Source of the DNA: Streptomyces subrutilus
Lineage (GTDB): Bacteria; Actinomycetota; Actinomycetes; Streptomycetales; Streptomycetaceae
DNA length: 64,000 nt
Assembly (NCBI RefSeq): GCF_008704535.1
Contig: NZ_CP023701.1
Coordinates: 4,404,501-4,468,500 of the forward strand
Direction of reading: 5' to 3'
The first letter of the stretch is position 1, and each line of letters opens with the position of its first letter. The notes under the pieces were generated by a model. That model was given only the letters and a program-made list of their open reading frames with translations, was not told the origin of the DNA and made no database searches. A program made the translations under genes and the position numbers. Of this stretch, positions 17,002-25,754 are shown in pieces.

Positions 17002-17764
17002 CACCGACACGGCCCCCGCCGCGGTGCGACCCACCCGCCGGGCCGCCGCGCCGTGGGTCCTGATGTACCACTCGGTCGCCGAGTTCACCGACCCCGCCGA
17101 AGACCCGTACGGCATCACCGTCACCCCCCGCGCCCTGGAGGCCCAACTGCTGTGGCTGCGCTCCCGGGGCCTGCGCGGGGTGTCCGTCGGCGAGCTCCTG
17201 CGGGCCCGCGCGGCCGGGCGCGCCGAGCGGCTCGTCGGCCTCACCTTCGACGACGGCTACACCGACTTCCTGACCCGGGCCCTGCCGCTGCTGCGCCGCC
17301 ACGGCTGCACCGCCACCCTGTTCGTCCTGCCCGGACGGCTCGGCGTCGACAACGTCTGGGACCCGCTGGGGCCGCGCAAGCCCCTGCTCACCGCCGAGGG
17401 CATCCGCCAGGCCGCCGCCGCCGGACAGGAGATCGGCTCCCACGGACTGCTCCACCAGGACCTCACCGCCGCCTCCGACGACGTGCTCCGCCAAGAGCTG
17501 CGCGGCAGCCGCGACCTGCTGCGCGAGCTCACCGGCACCGTGCCCGCGGGGTTCTGCTACCCGTACGGACACCTCGACGCCCGCGTCGTCGCCGCCACCC
17601 GCGCCGCCGGCTACGGGTACGCGTGCGCCATCGACCCCGGCCGGCTCGCCGGCCCGCACGCCCTGCCGCGCACGCACGTCAGCCAGGCGGACGGCGCCGC
17701 CCGGCTGCGGATCAAGCAGCTGCGCCACCAGACCCGCGAGCTGCGCCGGGGGGTGCGCCCGTGA
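16991..17764 (+). CDS. NodB-type polysaccharide deacetylase
   Basis: 257 residues without a signal peptide. Carbohydrate esterase 4 motifs are visible: PWVLMYHSV near the N-terminus, TFDDGY (motif 1, catalytic and metal Asp, about 82-87), SHGLLHQDLT (motif 2, metal-binding HxxxH, about 150-160) and FCYPYGHLD (motif 3, about 190-198). It would remove N-acetyl groups from a sugar of the nascent glycan, probably in the cytoplasm or at the inner membrane face given the lack of export signal. It starts within the end of the flippase gene and ends by GTGA overlap with the next glycosyltransferase. Confidence 0.88.
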   Translation: MPADTDTAPAAVRPTRRAAAPWVLMYHSVAEFTDPAEDPYGITVTPRALEAQLLWLRSRGLRGVSVGELLRARAAGRAERLVGLTFDDGYTDFLTRALPLLRRHGCTATLFVLPGRLGVDNVWDPLGPRKPLLTAEGIRQAAAAGQEIGSHGLLHQDLTAASDDVLRQELRGSRDLLRELTGTVPAGFCYPYGHLDARVVAATRAAGYGYACAIDPGRLAGPHALPRTHVSQADGAARLRIKQLRHQTRELRRGVRP

Positions 17765-19032
17765 AGCACGTGACGGACCTCGGATCGGCCAGGGCGCTGC
17801 ACGTCATCACCGGCCTCGGCATCGGCGGCGCCGAACAGCAACTGCGGCTGCTGCTGCGGCACCTGCCCATGCCCTGCGACGTCCTGACGCTGACCAACCC
17901 CGGGCCGGTCGCCGAGGGCCTGCGCGCCGACGGGGTGCGGGTGGTCCACCTGGGGATGACCGGCAACCGCGACCTGGGGGCGCTGCCGAAGCTGGTCCGG
18001 TTCATCCGGCGCGGCCGGTACGACCTCGTCCACACCCATCTGTACCGCGCCTGCGTGTACGGACGCCTCGCCGCCCGCCTCGCCGGGGTCGGCGCGGTCG
18101 TGGCCACCGAGCACTCCCTCGGCGACGACGAGATCGAGGGCCGGCCGCTGACGCGCGGGGTGCGCGCGCTGTACCTGGCCGGCGAGCGGATGGGCGCGGC
18201 GACCGTGGCCGTCTCCGACACCGTGGCCGCCCGGCTGGAGGGGTGGGGGGTGCCGGCCGCGCGGGTACACGTCGTACCGAACGGCATCGAAGCCGTCCGG
18301 TTCCGCTTCGACGAGGGCGTACGGCGCGCCACCCGGACCCGGACCGGCCTGCCCGAGCGGGCCTTCGTGGTCGGCGGGGTCGGCCGGCTGGTGCCGGGCA
18401 AGCGGTTCGACGTCCTGGTGCGGGCCGTGGCGGCGCTGCCCGGGGCGCACCTGCTGCTCGCCGGGGACGGACCGGAGCGGGCCGCGCTGCGCAGACTGGC
18501 CGCCGAACTCGGCGCGCAGGGCCGCGTCCACCTGCTGGGGGAGCGGGACCCGCTCGGCGACAGCGCCGACGGCCGCACCCCCGGCATCCCCGCACTGCTG
18601 GCCGCCATGGACGTCTTCGTCTCGCCGTCCCGCGAGGAGGCCTTCGGGCTCGCGGTGGTGGAGGCGCTGGCCGCCGGGCTGCCCGTGCTGCACGTGACCT
18701 GCCCGGCCATCGACGACCTGCCGCCCGACCAGGCGCCCGGTGCCCGGCGCATCGGGCCGGGCACGGAGGAGCTGGTCGCGGCGCTGCGCGGGCACATGGA
18801 GGCCGGTGCGCGGCGGCTGCCGGCCCCGCCGGTGGTCCGCCGCTACGACATCGCGCGCAGCGCCCGGCAGCTCCTGGACGTCTACGCCCTGGCGCTCGGA
18901 ACGCCGGTCGACGGGGCCGCCCCGGCTCCCGCGGCCGGCGGCCCGGCCCCCGAGGGTCCGCCGGGCCTGGACCTGGCCGCCCCGGGCTCCCGTACCGGGC
19001 GGGACGGCGGCGGACCGCCCGGACCCGCCTGA
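17761..19032 (+). CDS. GT4-family glycosyltransferase
   Basis: 423-residue GT-B glycosyltransferase: ALHVITGLGIGGAEQQLRLLL at the N-terminus (the GGAE motif typical of GT4 enzymes, about 12-28), YDLVHTHLYRACVYGRLAA, then the donor domain with VPNGIEAVRF, GVGRLVPGKRFDVLV, LLAGDGPERAAL and the E-x7-E element in SREEAFGLAVVEALAAGLPV (about 290-310). The last ~45 residues are Pro/Gly-rich filler. It acts in the cytoplasm on the lipid-linked glycan. GTG 17761 overlaps the deacetylase stop. Sugar specificity is not readable. Confidence 0.9.
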   Translation: MKHVTDLGSARALHVITGLGIGGAEQQLRLLLRHLPMPCDVLTLTNPGPVAEGLRADGVRVVHLGMTGNRDLGALPKLVRFIRRGRYDLVHTHLYRACVYGRLAARLAGVGAVVATEHSLGDDEIEGRPLTRGVRALYLAGERMGAATVAVSDTVAARLEGWGVPAARVHVVPNGIEAVRFRFDEGVRRATRTRTGLPERAFVVGGVGRLVPGKRFDVLVRAVAALPGAHLLLAGDGPERAALRRLAAELGAQGRVHLLGERDPLGDSADGRTPGIPALLAAMDVFVSPSREEAFGLAVVEALAAGLPVLHVTCPAIDDLPPDQAPGARRIGPGTEELVAALRGHMEAGARRLPAPPVVRRYDIARSARQLLDVYALALGTPVDGAAPAPAAGGPAPEGPPGLDLAAPGSRTGRDGGGPPGPA

Positions 19033-19111
19033 CCCGTACACGTACACCCCGGCCGGGGCAACGGCCGGGACCCGACGAACTCCCCTGCACTCCCAGGAAG
19101 CGAGCACGCTC

Positions 19112-19828
19112 ATGGCCGACACCGCCGACCAGAAGAAGTCCGACCACCGCCCGGAGAAGAAGGGCTCCCGGCGCAGGTTGCTGCCGCCGCCCGCGTGGTG
19201 GCCGCTGCCCGCCTGCGCCCTGCTCGGGCTGGCCGCGGGCGGCGCGTACGGGGTGCTCAAGACCCCCGAGTACGCCGCCACCAGCTACGTCGTCGCCGTA
19301 CCGGGCGACACGACCGAGCCCGCCACCGCCCTCGGCTTCGCCCAGGCGTACGCCCGCATCGCCACCAGCAGCTCCACCCTCGCCTACGCGCAGCCGCGCG
19401 CCGGCGTCAGCGCGCGCGAGCTGCGCACGCAGGTGCGGGCCGAGACCTCACCCGAATCCCCGATGATCGCGATCACCGGCACCTCCACGAGCCCCGCCGA
19501 GGCCGCCGACATCGCCAACGCCGTCGCCGACGCCCTCTCCCTGAGCAGCAACCAGGCCGCCAAGAACACCGGCGTCCAGCTGCTCCTGTTCAACCAGGCC
19601 GTGGCCCCCACCGAGCCCGCCTCCCCGTCCGCCCCGCTCGGCGCGGCCGTCGGCCTGTGCGCGGGCGGCCTGCTGGGCGGCCTGTGGCTGCTGGCCCGGC
19701 CCGCGCGCGGGCGGCGCCGGGAACGGGCCGCCGGGGCCGCCGCCGGCGCGCCCGTGGTGGAGGAGTACGCCACGCTGCCCGCCCAGGGCGACCACGCCGA
19801 GACCAAGGAGAAGGAGTCCGTGCGATGA
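19112..19828 (+). CDS. Wzz/chain-length-determinant-like membrane protein
   Basis: 238 residues with the two-helix layout of polysaccharide co-polymerases: a charged N-terminus (about 1-28), membrane helix 1 (about 29-50, WWPLPACALLGLAAGGAYGVL), an extracytoplasmic domain (about 51-170, with TPEYAATSYVVAV and a helical TSPAEAADIANAVADALS), membrane helix 2 (about 172-197) and a short charged tail. There is no attached tyrosine kinase domain and no Tyr cluster. It probably sets chain length or couples polymerase and exporter. The ATG at 19112 follows GGAAGCGAGC; it ends by ATGA overlap with the acetyltransferase-like gene. Confidence 0.75.
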   Translation: MADTADQKKSDHRPEKKGSRRRLLPPPAWWPLPACALLGLAAGGAYGVLKTPEYAATSYVVAVPGDTTEPATALGFAQAYARIATSSSTLAYAQPRAGVSARELRTQVRAETSPESPMIAITGTSTSPAEAADIANAVADALSLSSNQAAKNTGVQLLLFNQAVAPTEPASPSAPLGAAVGLCAGGLLGGLWLLARPARGRRRERAAGAAAGAPVVEEYATLPAQGDHAETKEKESVR

Positions 19829-20967
19829 GCGCGGGCTCCACCGGGGGCCTGTCGGTGACGCTGTGCCGCGATCCCCGGCAGTTCGCCGGGCTGGAAGAGC
19901 CGTGGAACCGGCTCGTCCGCGGCTGCCCCACCGCCACCCCCTTCCAGAGCCACGCCTGGCTCCACTCCTGGTGGCTGTCGTACGGCAGGGAGGGCCGGCT
20001 GCGGATCCTCCTGGTGCGGCGCGGCGGCGAACTGGTCGGCGCGGCCCCGCTGATGCTCGTCCACCGGCCGCTGCCGCTGCTGGTGCCGCTCGGCGGGCCG
20101 ATCACCGACCACTTCGACGTGCTCGTCGCCGCCGAGCACGCCGACCTGGTCGTCCCGGCGCTGGCCCGCGGCCTGTACCGGGCCGCCCGGGGCGCCGTCG
20201 TCGACCTGCGCGAGGTGCGGCCCGGCGCGGCCGCCGAAGGGCTGGGCAAGCACTGGGCGGGGGTCGGCAGCACACTCACCGACTCCACCTGCATGGAGCT
20301 GCCCGCGCTGCCCTTCGACGAACTGGTCAGGCGGATGCCGTCCTCGGGCGCCCAGCGGGTCCGGGCCAAGCTCCGCAAGACCGACGCGGCCGGGATCGAG
20401 GAGCACGAGGTCACCGAGGACGAGGTGCCGCGCGCCGTACGGTCGCTGCTGCGGCTGCACGAGAAGCAGTGGCGCGGCCGCGGAGTCAACCCCGAACACC
20501 TCAGGCCGCGCTTCGCCGAGCACCTGACCCGGGCCGCCCGGCGGATGGTGCGGACCGGGGAGGGCCGGATGACCGAGTTCCGGCTCGACGGGAAGGTGGT
20601 CGCGGCCAACGTCACCCTGCTGTCGGCCGGGCTCAGCGGCGGCTACCTGTACGGGGCCGACCCGGACCTGCGGGCGCTGAAGGTTGACGTGGGGACGCTG
20701 TTGCTGCGCCACGAGGCGGAGCGGGCCCTGGCCGACGGCCGGCCGGTGGTGAGCTTCCTGCGCGGCAGCGAGCCGTACAAGAACCACTGGCGGCCCGAGA
20801 CGGTCGTCAACCAGCGGTTCCTGCTGGCCACGACGGCGCTCGCGCCCCTGCTGCGGCTGCACGAGTCGCAGGTGACGGGGCGCGAGCGGGTGGTGGACGC
20901 GCTGCGCGAGTCGCTGCCGGCCGCCCGGGACTGGCGGGCGCGGCTCAACGACCTGCGGGTGCGATGA
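19825..20967 (+). CDS. CelD/FemAB-like GNAT-fold acyltransferase
   Basis: 380 residues, soluble. It fits the BcsL/CelD (Acetyltransf_6) group of doubled GNAT folds: FQSHAWLHSWWLSYG (about 40-55), LVRRGGELVGAAPLML, GAQRVRAKLRKTD (about 172-185), LHEKQWRGRG, MTEFRLDGKVVAANVTLL, LSGGYLYGADPDLRALKVDVGTL and VVSFLRGSEPYKNHW. Members transfer acyl or aminoacyl groups during polysaccharide or wall synthesis; substrate is unknown here. Start overlaps the Wzz-like gene by four bases, so it belongs to the same operon. It is convergent with the secreted glycosidase, with only eight bases between the stops. Confidence 0.82.
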   Translation: MSAGSTGGLSVTLCRDPRQFAGLEEPWNRLVRGCPTATPFQSHAWLHSWWLSYGREGRLRILLVRRGGELVGAAPLMLVHRPLPLLVPLGGPITDHFDVLVAAEHADLVVPALARGLYRAARGAVVDLREVRPGAAAEGLGKHWAGVGSTLTDSTCMELPALPFDELVRRMPSSGAQRVRAKLRKTDAAGIEEHEVTEDEVPRAVRSLLRLHEKQWRGRGVNPEHLRPRFAEHLTRAARRMVRTGEGRMTEFRLDGKVVAANVTLLSAGLSGGYLYGADPDLRALKVDVGTLLLRHEAERALADGRPVVSFLRGSEPYKNHWRPETVVNQRFLLATTALAPLLRLHESQVTGRERVVDALRESLPAARDWRARLNDLRVR

Positions 20968-20975
20968 CCCGTCGT

Positions 20976-22544
20976 CTAGAAGGGCCAGAAGCCGGAGTCC
21001 TTGCCCCAGTCGACCTGGACGCAGACCGACTGCCTGCCGACCAGCTTGGAGAGCCACTCTCCGAAGTTGACCGGTACGCACCACTGCCTGCCGTTGGCGG
21101 GCGGCTTCTCGGGCAGCGGCTGGGGCTTCGGGGGCACGGGCGACGGCGGGGCCGACACCGGGGGCACCGGCGGGGACGCCTCCGGCGACGGGACGGCCGG
21201 GCTGGGTGCGGCGGGGCTGGGTGCGGCGGGGCTCGGCGCGGCGGGGCTGGGGACCTCGGGCGCCGGGGCTTCGGGGGAGGGGGGCTCGGGCGCGGTGGCC
21301 TCGGGCGAGGGAACGGCCGGGCTGGGTGCGGCCGGGCTGGGGACGGCGGGGCTCGGCGCCTCGGGCATCGGGACCTCGGGCGTGGGGACCTGCGGGGTCG
21401 GGATCTGCGGGGTCGGGATCTGGGGCGTGGGGATCTGGGGGGTCGGGATCTGCGGGGTGGGCACGGCCGGCGTGGGCACGACCGGGGTGGGGATCACGGG
21501 GGTCGGGACGACGGGGGTGGGGACCACGGGGGTGGGGGTCACGGGGGTGGGGGTCACCGGGGCGGGCTTCTGCGGGGTCAGGGCGTCGCGGAAGGCCTTC
21601 GCGGACTGCGGGTTCTGCTTGCACTGCCACACGCCGTGCGGGCAGTAGTCGGTGATGGTGTGGTAGAGCGGCTTGTGCTGCTCGATCCACTTCAGCATGC
21701 GGCGCACGTACTCCGGGTTGTCCCCGTTGCGGAACAGCCCCCACTCCGGGTACGAGATCTCCTTGCCGTGTGCCTTCGCGAAGTCGACGTGCTGCTGGAG
21801 CCCGTACGGCTGGCTGACCTGCTCGTCGAACGTCCGGCCGGGAGCCTGGTCGTACGAGTCCATCCCGACGATGTCGACCACGTCGTCGCCGGGGTAGCAC
21901 CGGGTCCAGCCGATCGCGTCCGTCCCCCGGTTCGGGGCGAAGTCGAACTTGAACTCCTGGCCGGGCACCGAGCGCATCGCGGTCACGACGCGCTTCCAGT
22001 ACGCCTTCCACCGCTCCGGGTCCGGCCCGCATCGGTGCGTGTAGGTGGTGCCGTTCATCTCCCATCCGAGCACGACCACCGTGTCCGGGACGCCCAGCGC
22101 GACCAGCCGCCGGGCGAGCTTCGTGAAGTGCGCGTCGTACTGGCCCTCGGCGCCCGCCCGGATCAGCTGGGCCACCTGGTAGTCGGGCACCCGGTCCTCG
22201 TTGCGGGCCTGCATGGGCACGTTGAGGACGAACATCCGGTCGTCGGCGGCCCGGCGCCAGGCCGCCCAGGATTCGAGGAAGGAGACGTTCCCCTCGATGC
22301 CCGCCCACTGGTCGCCGGGGAGATAGGTGTGGCCGACCCGGATCTCCCTGCCGCCCAGCCAGCGCGACAGGTACGGGATCCGGGCCACTCCCGGCGGTCC
22401 GTAGTCCAGGTAGGCGCCCATGGCGATGTCGGAGCCCGTGGGCCGGTCCTCTTCGGGCGCCGCGAGCGCGGCCCCGGTGGCGAGCAGTCCGGCCGTGACC
22501 GTACCGATGCAGGTACTCACCAGTCGGTGGCGTGGTCTGGGCAT
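20976..22544 (-). CDS. Secreted GH26-like glycoside hydrolase with Pro-Thr-Pro repeat linker
   Basis: 522 residues. Signal peptide about 1-29. Catalytic (beta/alpha)8-like domain about 35-325: the acid/base candidate Glu162 in LGWEMNG and nucleophile candidate Glu267 in SYPEWGLF sit in the spacing and context of GH26 enzymes. A linker of about 140 residues follows (about 330-470), built from PTPxV/I pentapeptides and then PSPA-type repeats. A compact C-terminal tail (about 480-522) has two Cys (CVPVNFGEWL; SVCVQVDWG) and may bind a surface. It lies opposite to the glycan operon it interrupts; trimming or releasing that glycan is a plausible role, inferred only from position. Confidence 0.82.
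   Translation of the reverse strand: MPRPRHRLVSTCIGTVTAGLLATGAALAAPEEDRPTGSDIAMGAYLDYGPPGVARIPYLSRWLGGREIRVGHTYLPGDQWAGIEGNVSFLESWAAWRRAADDRMFVLNVPMQARNEDRVPDYQVAQLIRAGAEGQYDAHFTKLARRLVALGVPDTVVVLGWEMNGTTYTHRCGPDPERWKAYWKRVVTAMRSVPGQEFKFDFAPNRGTDAIGWTRCYPGDDVVDIVGMDSYDQAPGRTFDEQVSQPYGLQQHVDFAKAHGKEISYPEWGLFRNGDNPEYVRRMLKWIEQHKPLYHTITDYCPHGVWQCKQNPQSAKAFRDALTPQKPAPVTPTPVTPTPVVPTPVVPTPVIPTPVVPTPAVPTPQIPTPQIPTPQIPTPQIPTPQVPTPEVPMPEAPSPAVPSPAAPSPAVPSPEATAPEPPSPEAPAPEVPSPAAPSPAAPSPAAPSPAVPSPEASPPVPPVSAPPSPVPPKPQPLPEKPPANGRQWCVPVNFGEWLSKLVGRQSVCVQVDWGKDSGFWPF
21130..21570 (-). repeat. Degenerate 15-bp tandem repeats encoding the PTP/PSPA linker
   Basis: About 440 bases of 15-bp-period repeats on the coding minus strand. 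The first block encodes PTP-hydrophobic pairs with four consecutive PTPQI units; the second encodes PSPAA/PSPAV units. Copies differ at single bases, so slippage and selection for the amino-acid pattern both seem to act. Confidence 0.85.
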
Positions 22545-22595
22545 GGCGTCTCCCGAGCTCTCCCGAATCGGTGTGCTTACCCCAGACGTTAGACA

Positions 22596-22643
22596 TCAGA
22601 TCTGACGAATGGCCTGTCCGGTGAATGCTGCGTAGGCCATTCG
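22596..22643. promoter_or_regulatory. Palindrome and inverted repeat between the GH26 and ATP-grasp genes
   Basis: In the 132-base divergent gap there is a perfect 10-bp palindrome TCAGATCTGA (22596-22605) directly followed by a perfect 10-bp inverted repeat, CGAATGGCCT (22606-22615) and AGGCCATTCG (22634-22643). The first resembles the core of GntR-type operators; the factor is unknown. Either element could control both divergent genes. Confidence 0.45.
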
Positions 22644-22676
22644 CAGCTGCGTACCACCCCCGCTTGGTCCGACTAG

Positions 22677-24425
22677 GTGAAAGACACCGCTTCCATGCAC
22701 GCGTTCGCCAACCATGTGCCCGCCGTCCTGCTCCGACTCGATCGCAATCCGTTCCACCACGGAACCCTCGGCGCCGTCAGATCCCTTGGCCGCAAGGGCG
22801 TGGAGGTCCATGCCGTCGTCGAGGCCGGAGGGGGGCCCATGGCGCGGTCGCGGTATCTGCGGGCCGTGCACGCGGGACCTGACGGAGGGTTGGACCCGCA
22901 GGCGCCCGAGGCGCTGGGGGCGTGCCTGGCCGGCGTCTCCGAGCGGATCGGGCGGCCCGCGGTCCTGGTGGCGATGGACGACCTCAGCGCGATCGCGGTG
23001 TCGCGGATCGCACCGATGCTGACGGACCGTTTCCGGATTCCCCATCAGCCCGACAACCTGCCCGCCCGGGTGGCCGACAAGGCCGAGTTGTCCCGGCTCT
23101 GCGCGCGCTGGGAGGTCCCCCACCCGGAGACCGTGGTCCCGGCCGGCGGGGCGGAGGCCGCGGAGGCCGCGTGGCGGCTCGGACTGCCGGTGATCGCCAA
23201 GTGGAGCCGCCCCTGGCTGCTGCCCGCCGGGGCCGCGGGACTGCGGAGCACCATGCTCGTGCACAGCGCCGCCGAGGCGCGGGGGCTGTACGAGCGCTCC
23301 GCCGAGGCCGGGAGCAGGCTGCTGCTCCAGCGGTTCCTGCCGGCCGGCCCGGACACCGACTGGTTCTTCCACGGGGCCTTCGGACGGGGCGGCCACCCGC
23401 TGCTGATCGGGTCGGGCCGCAAGGAGATGTCCTGGCCGGTGCGGACGGGACTGACGGCGGTGGGGCGCTGGCTGCCGGACCCGGCGGTCGAGGAGGCGGG
23501 GCTGCGGCTCGCCGAACGCCTCGGCTACCAGGGGATCCTGGACCTGGACTTCCGCCGGGACGAGCGCGGCACCTTCCGGCTCGTCGACTTCAACCCCCGT
23601 CCGGGAGCGCAGTTCCGGCTGTTCACGGACGCGTCCGGGCTGGACGTCGTCCAGGCGATGTACCTCGACCTGACGGGGCAACGGGTACCGGAGCCGTCGG
23701 GCGGGCCGGGCCGGGTGTTCGTCGCGGAGAACTACGCGCTGCTGGCGGCGGTACGGGGCGGCTCCCTGCCGCGCCGCCGCCCGACGGGGGCGGCCGCGGG
23801 CCCGCCGGCCCCCGTCGCGCCCGCGGCTCCCGGTGCTCCGGCGGCTCCCGCCGCGCCGCTCGTCGCGGGCCAGCGGCGGGCGCCCGAGCGCGGCGCAGCC
23901 GGTGCGCCGCCGGCGGCCGGCGGCGCTACCGGGACCCCGGCCGGGCCGCAACCCGTGCCCGGGAGCGCGAGCGCGCCCGGGGCGGGGACGGCGAGCCGCA
24001 CCGGCGCCGCGACCGCGTCCGCGCGCGGTAGCGGGGCCCTGGCCGGAGCCGGCCCCGCGCCCGGGGCCGGCGCCCGCACCGCCACCGGCAGCGCGAGCTG
24101 GGCCGCGCCCCGGCAGCGCCGGCGGCCCGGAGCCGTGCGGGTGCTGCCCGTGGGGGAGCGGGGCCGGGTGGAGGCGGCCTGGTTCGCGGCGGACGACCCG
24201 CTGCCGTTCCTGGCCATGGTCGGCGCCTTCCTGGGCCGGGGCGCGGGCAAGGGGGCGCGGGTCCTGCGCGGCGTCCCCGGCCACGGCCGCCGCACCGTAC
24301 GCGCGGCGGCCCGCGCCCCCCGGCAGCGGGGCAGCGGGCCGTCCGCCGCCGGCGAGGGCGCCGCGGCCCCCCGGCCGGTCCCGCCGGAGGCGCCGGCCGA
24401 ACCGGACGAGCTGGTGAGCCGTTGA
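22677..24425 (+). CDS. ATP-grasp family carboxylate-amine ligase-like protein
   Basis: 582 residues. The first ~370 form an ATP-grasp enzyme: an N-terminal domain (PAVLLRLDRNPFHHGTLGAV), the grasp lobes (VIAKWSRPW, about 178-187; LLLQRFLPAGPDTDWFFHGA, about 215-235) and the metal/nucleotide motif LVDFNPRPGAQFRLF (about 300-315). The C-terminal ~200 residues are Ala/Pro/Gly-rich low complexity. Such ligases join a carboxylate to an amine through an acyl-phosphate, for example on amino-sugar or peptide decorations. GTG 22677 is used; ATG 22695 is an alternative. It overlaps the next gene by four bases, so the two act together, probably on the glycan of the upstream cluster. Confidence 0.8.
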   Translation: MKDTASMHAFANHVPAVLLRLDRNPFHHGTLGAVRSLGRKGVEVHAVVEAGGGPMARSRYLRAVHAGPDGGLDPQAPEALGACLAGVSERIGRPAVLVAMDDLSAIAVSRIAPMLTDRFRIPHQPDNLPARVADKAELSRLCARWEVPHPETVVPAGGAEAAEAAWRLGLPVIAKWSRPWLLPAGAAGLRSTMLVHSAAEARGLYERSAEAGSRLLLQRFLPAGPDTDWFFHGAFGRGGHPLLIGSGRKEMSWPVRTGLTAVGRWLPDPAVEEAGLRLAERLGYQGILDLDFRRDERGTFRLVDFNPRPGAQFRLFTDASGLDVVQAMYLDLTGQRVPEPSGGPGRVFVAENYALLAAVRGGSLPRRRPTGAAAGPPAPVAPAAPGAPAAPAAPLVAGQRRAPERGAAGAPPAAGGATGTPAGPQPVPGSASAPGAGTASRTGAATASARGSGALAGAGPAPGAGARTATGSASWAAPRQRRRPGAVRVLPVGERGRVEAAWFAADDPLPFLAMVGAFLGRGAGKGARVLRGVPGHGRRTVRAAARAPRQRGSGPSAAGEGAAAPRPVPPEAPAEPDELVSR

Positions 24426-24445
24426 CCGGGAAGGGTGGGGCGGCC

Positions 24446-25729
24446 GTGACCCGGATGGACGATCTCGTGGTGGTCGGGGCGGGCCCGTACGGCCTGTCCA
24501 TCGCCGCGCACGCGGCGGGCGCCGGGCTCGGCGTCCGCCTCCTGGGGCGCCCCATGGCCTCCTGGCGCGACCACATGCCCGGCGGCATGTACCTCAAGTC
24601 GGAGCCCTGGTCGTCCAACCTGTCGGCGCCCGGCGGGCGGCACACCCTCGCCGACTACTGCGCGACCCTCGGGCTGACCGCGGAACACGGCACTCCGCTG
24701 CCGATCGGCACGTTCAGCGCGTACGGGATGTGGTTCGCGCGGGCCGCCGCGCCCGCCGTGGAGGAGGTGACCGTCACGGAGGTGACCCCGCACGGCGACG
24801 GTTTCCGCGTCCACACCGCCGAGGGACCGCCCCTCCTGGCCCGGACGGTCGCCCTCGCGGTGGGGGTGATGCCCTTCGTCCACCATCCCCGCGCGCTGCG
24901 CGGGCTGCCGCCCGGCCACGTCTCGCACAGCAGCGGCCACCGCGACCTGACCCGCTTCGCCGGGCAGGACGTCGTGGTGCTCGGCGCCGGGCAGGCCGCC
25001 CTGGAGACCGCCGTCCTGCTCGCCGAGCGGGGCGCGCGCCCCCTGCTGGTGGCCCGGCGGCCCCGGCTGAACTGGAACGGGCCGCCCCAGCCCCTGGACC
25101 GGTCCCCGCTGCGCGCCCTGCGCGCCCCGCACAGCGGGCTGGGCACCGGATGGCGCAGCTGGGCGTGGTCGGAGCTGCCCTGGGCGGTGCGCCGGCTGCC
25201 CGCCCCCACCCGGGAGCGGATCGCGGCGACCGCCCTGGGCCCGGCCGGTGCCTGGTGGCTGCGGGAGCGCTTCGAGGGGCGCGTACCGGCCCTGCTCGGG
25301 CACCGGCTGCTGCGGGCGGCGGCGGTGGGCGACCGCACCCGGCTGGAGCTGGCGGACCCGGCCTGGGAGGCGGTGGTCGTGGAGACGGGGCACGTCATCG
25401 CGGCCACCGGCTTCAGCCCCGACCTGGCCCGGCTCGACGTGCTCGACGCGGGGCTGCGGGCCTCGCTGGCGACGGTGGGCGGCGGCGGGACGCCCGAACT
25501 GAGCGCCGGGTTCGAGTCCTCGTGGCCGGGACTGTTCTTCGCGGGGCTGCTGAGCGCTCCCTCATTCGGCCCTTCCATGCGATTCGTGCACGGTGCGGGC
25601 TTCACGGCGGGGAGACTGGTGAAGGGAGACCTGGGGCGCCTCGGCACCCGGCGCGCCCGACCGGGCTCCACCGGCGCCGCACGGACCGACCGGGCCCCGG
25701 CCGGACATCCGAAGACGTATCCGCGGTGA
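24446..25729 (+). CDS. FAD-dependent NAD(P)H oxidoreductase (flavin monooxygenase-like)
   Basis: About 427 residues. Two Rossmann dinucleotide sites are visible: LVVVGAGPYGLSIAAHAAG near the N-terminus (FAD) and VVVLGAGQAALETAVLLAE (about 175-193, NADPH), with the ATGFSPDL motif of flavin monooxygenases near 325 and a C-terminal FAGLLSAPSFGP strand. The fold fits N-hydroxylating or two-dinucleotide flavoproteins; the substrate is unknown. GTG 24446 is preferred because AAGGGTGGGG precedes it, although an in-frame TTG at 24422 overlaps the upstream stop. Coupling to the ATP-grasp gene suggests they modify the same molecule. Confidence 0.78.
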   Translation: MTRMDDLVVVGAGPYGLSIAAHAAGAGLGVRLLGRPMASWRDHMPGGMYLKSEPWSSNLSAPGGRHTLADYCATLGLTAEHGTPLPIGTFSAYGMWFARAAAPAVEEVTVTEVTPHGDGFRVHTAEGPPLLARTVALAVGVMPFVHHPRALRGLPPGHVSHSSGHRDLTRFAGQDVVVLGAGQAALETAVLLAERGARPLLVARRPRLNWNGPPQPLDRSPLRALRAPHSGLGTGWRSWAWSELPWAVRRLPAPTRERIAATALGPAGAWWLRERFEGRVPALLGHRLLRAAAVGDRTRLELADPAWEAVVVETGHVIAATGFSPDLARLDVLDAGLRASLATVGGGGTPELSAGFESSWPGLFFAGLLSAPSFGPSMRFVHGAGFTAGRLVKGDLGRLGTRRARPGSTGAARTDRAPAGHPKTYPR

Positions 25730-25754
25730 GAGCCGCGGGTGAGAGGGGTCCGCG

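Noticed and set aside
21130..21570. CRISPR-like regular repeats
   Set aside because: They are in-frame, degenerate 15-bp repeats encoding a Pro-rich linker, with no spacers.
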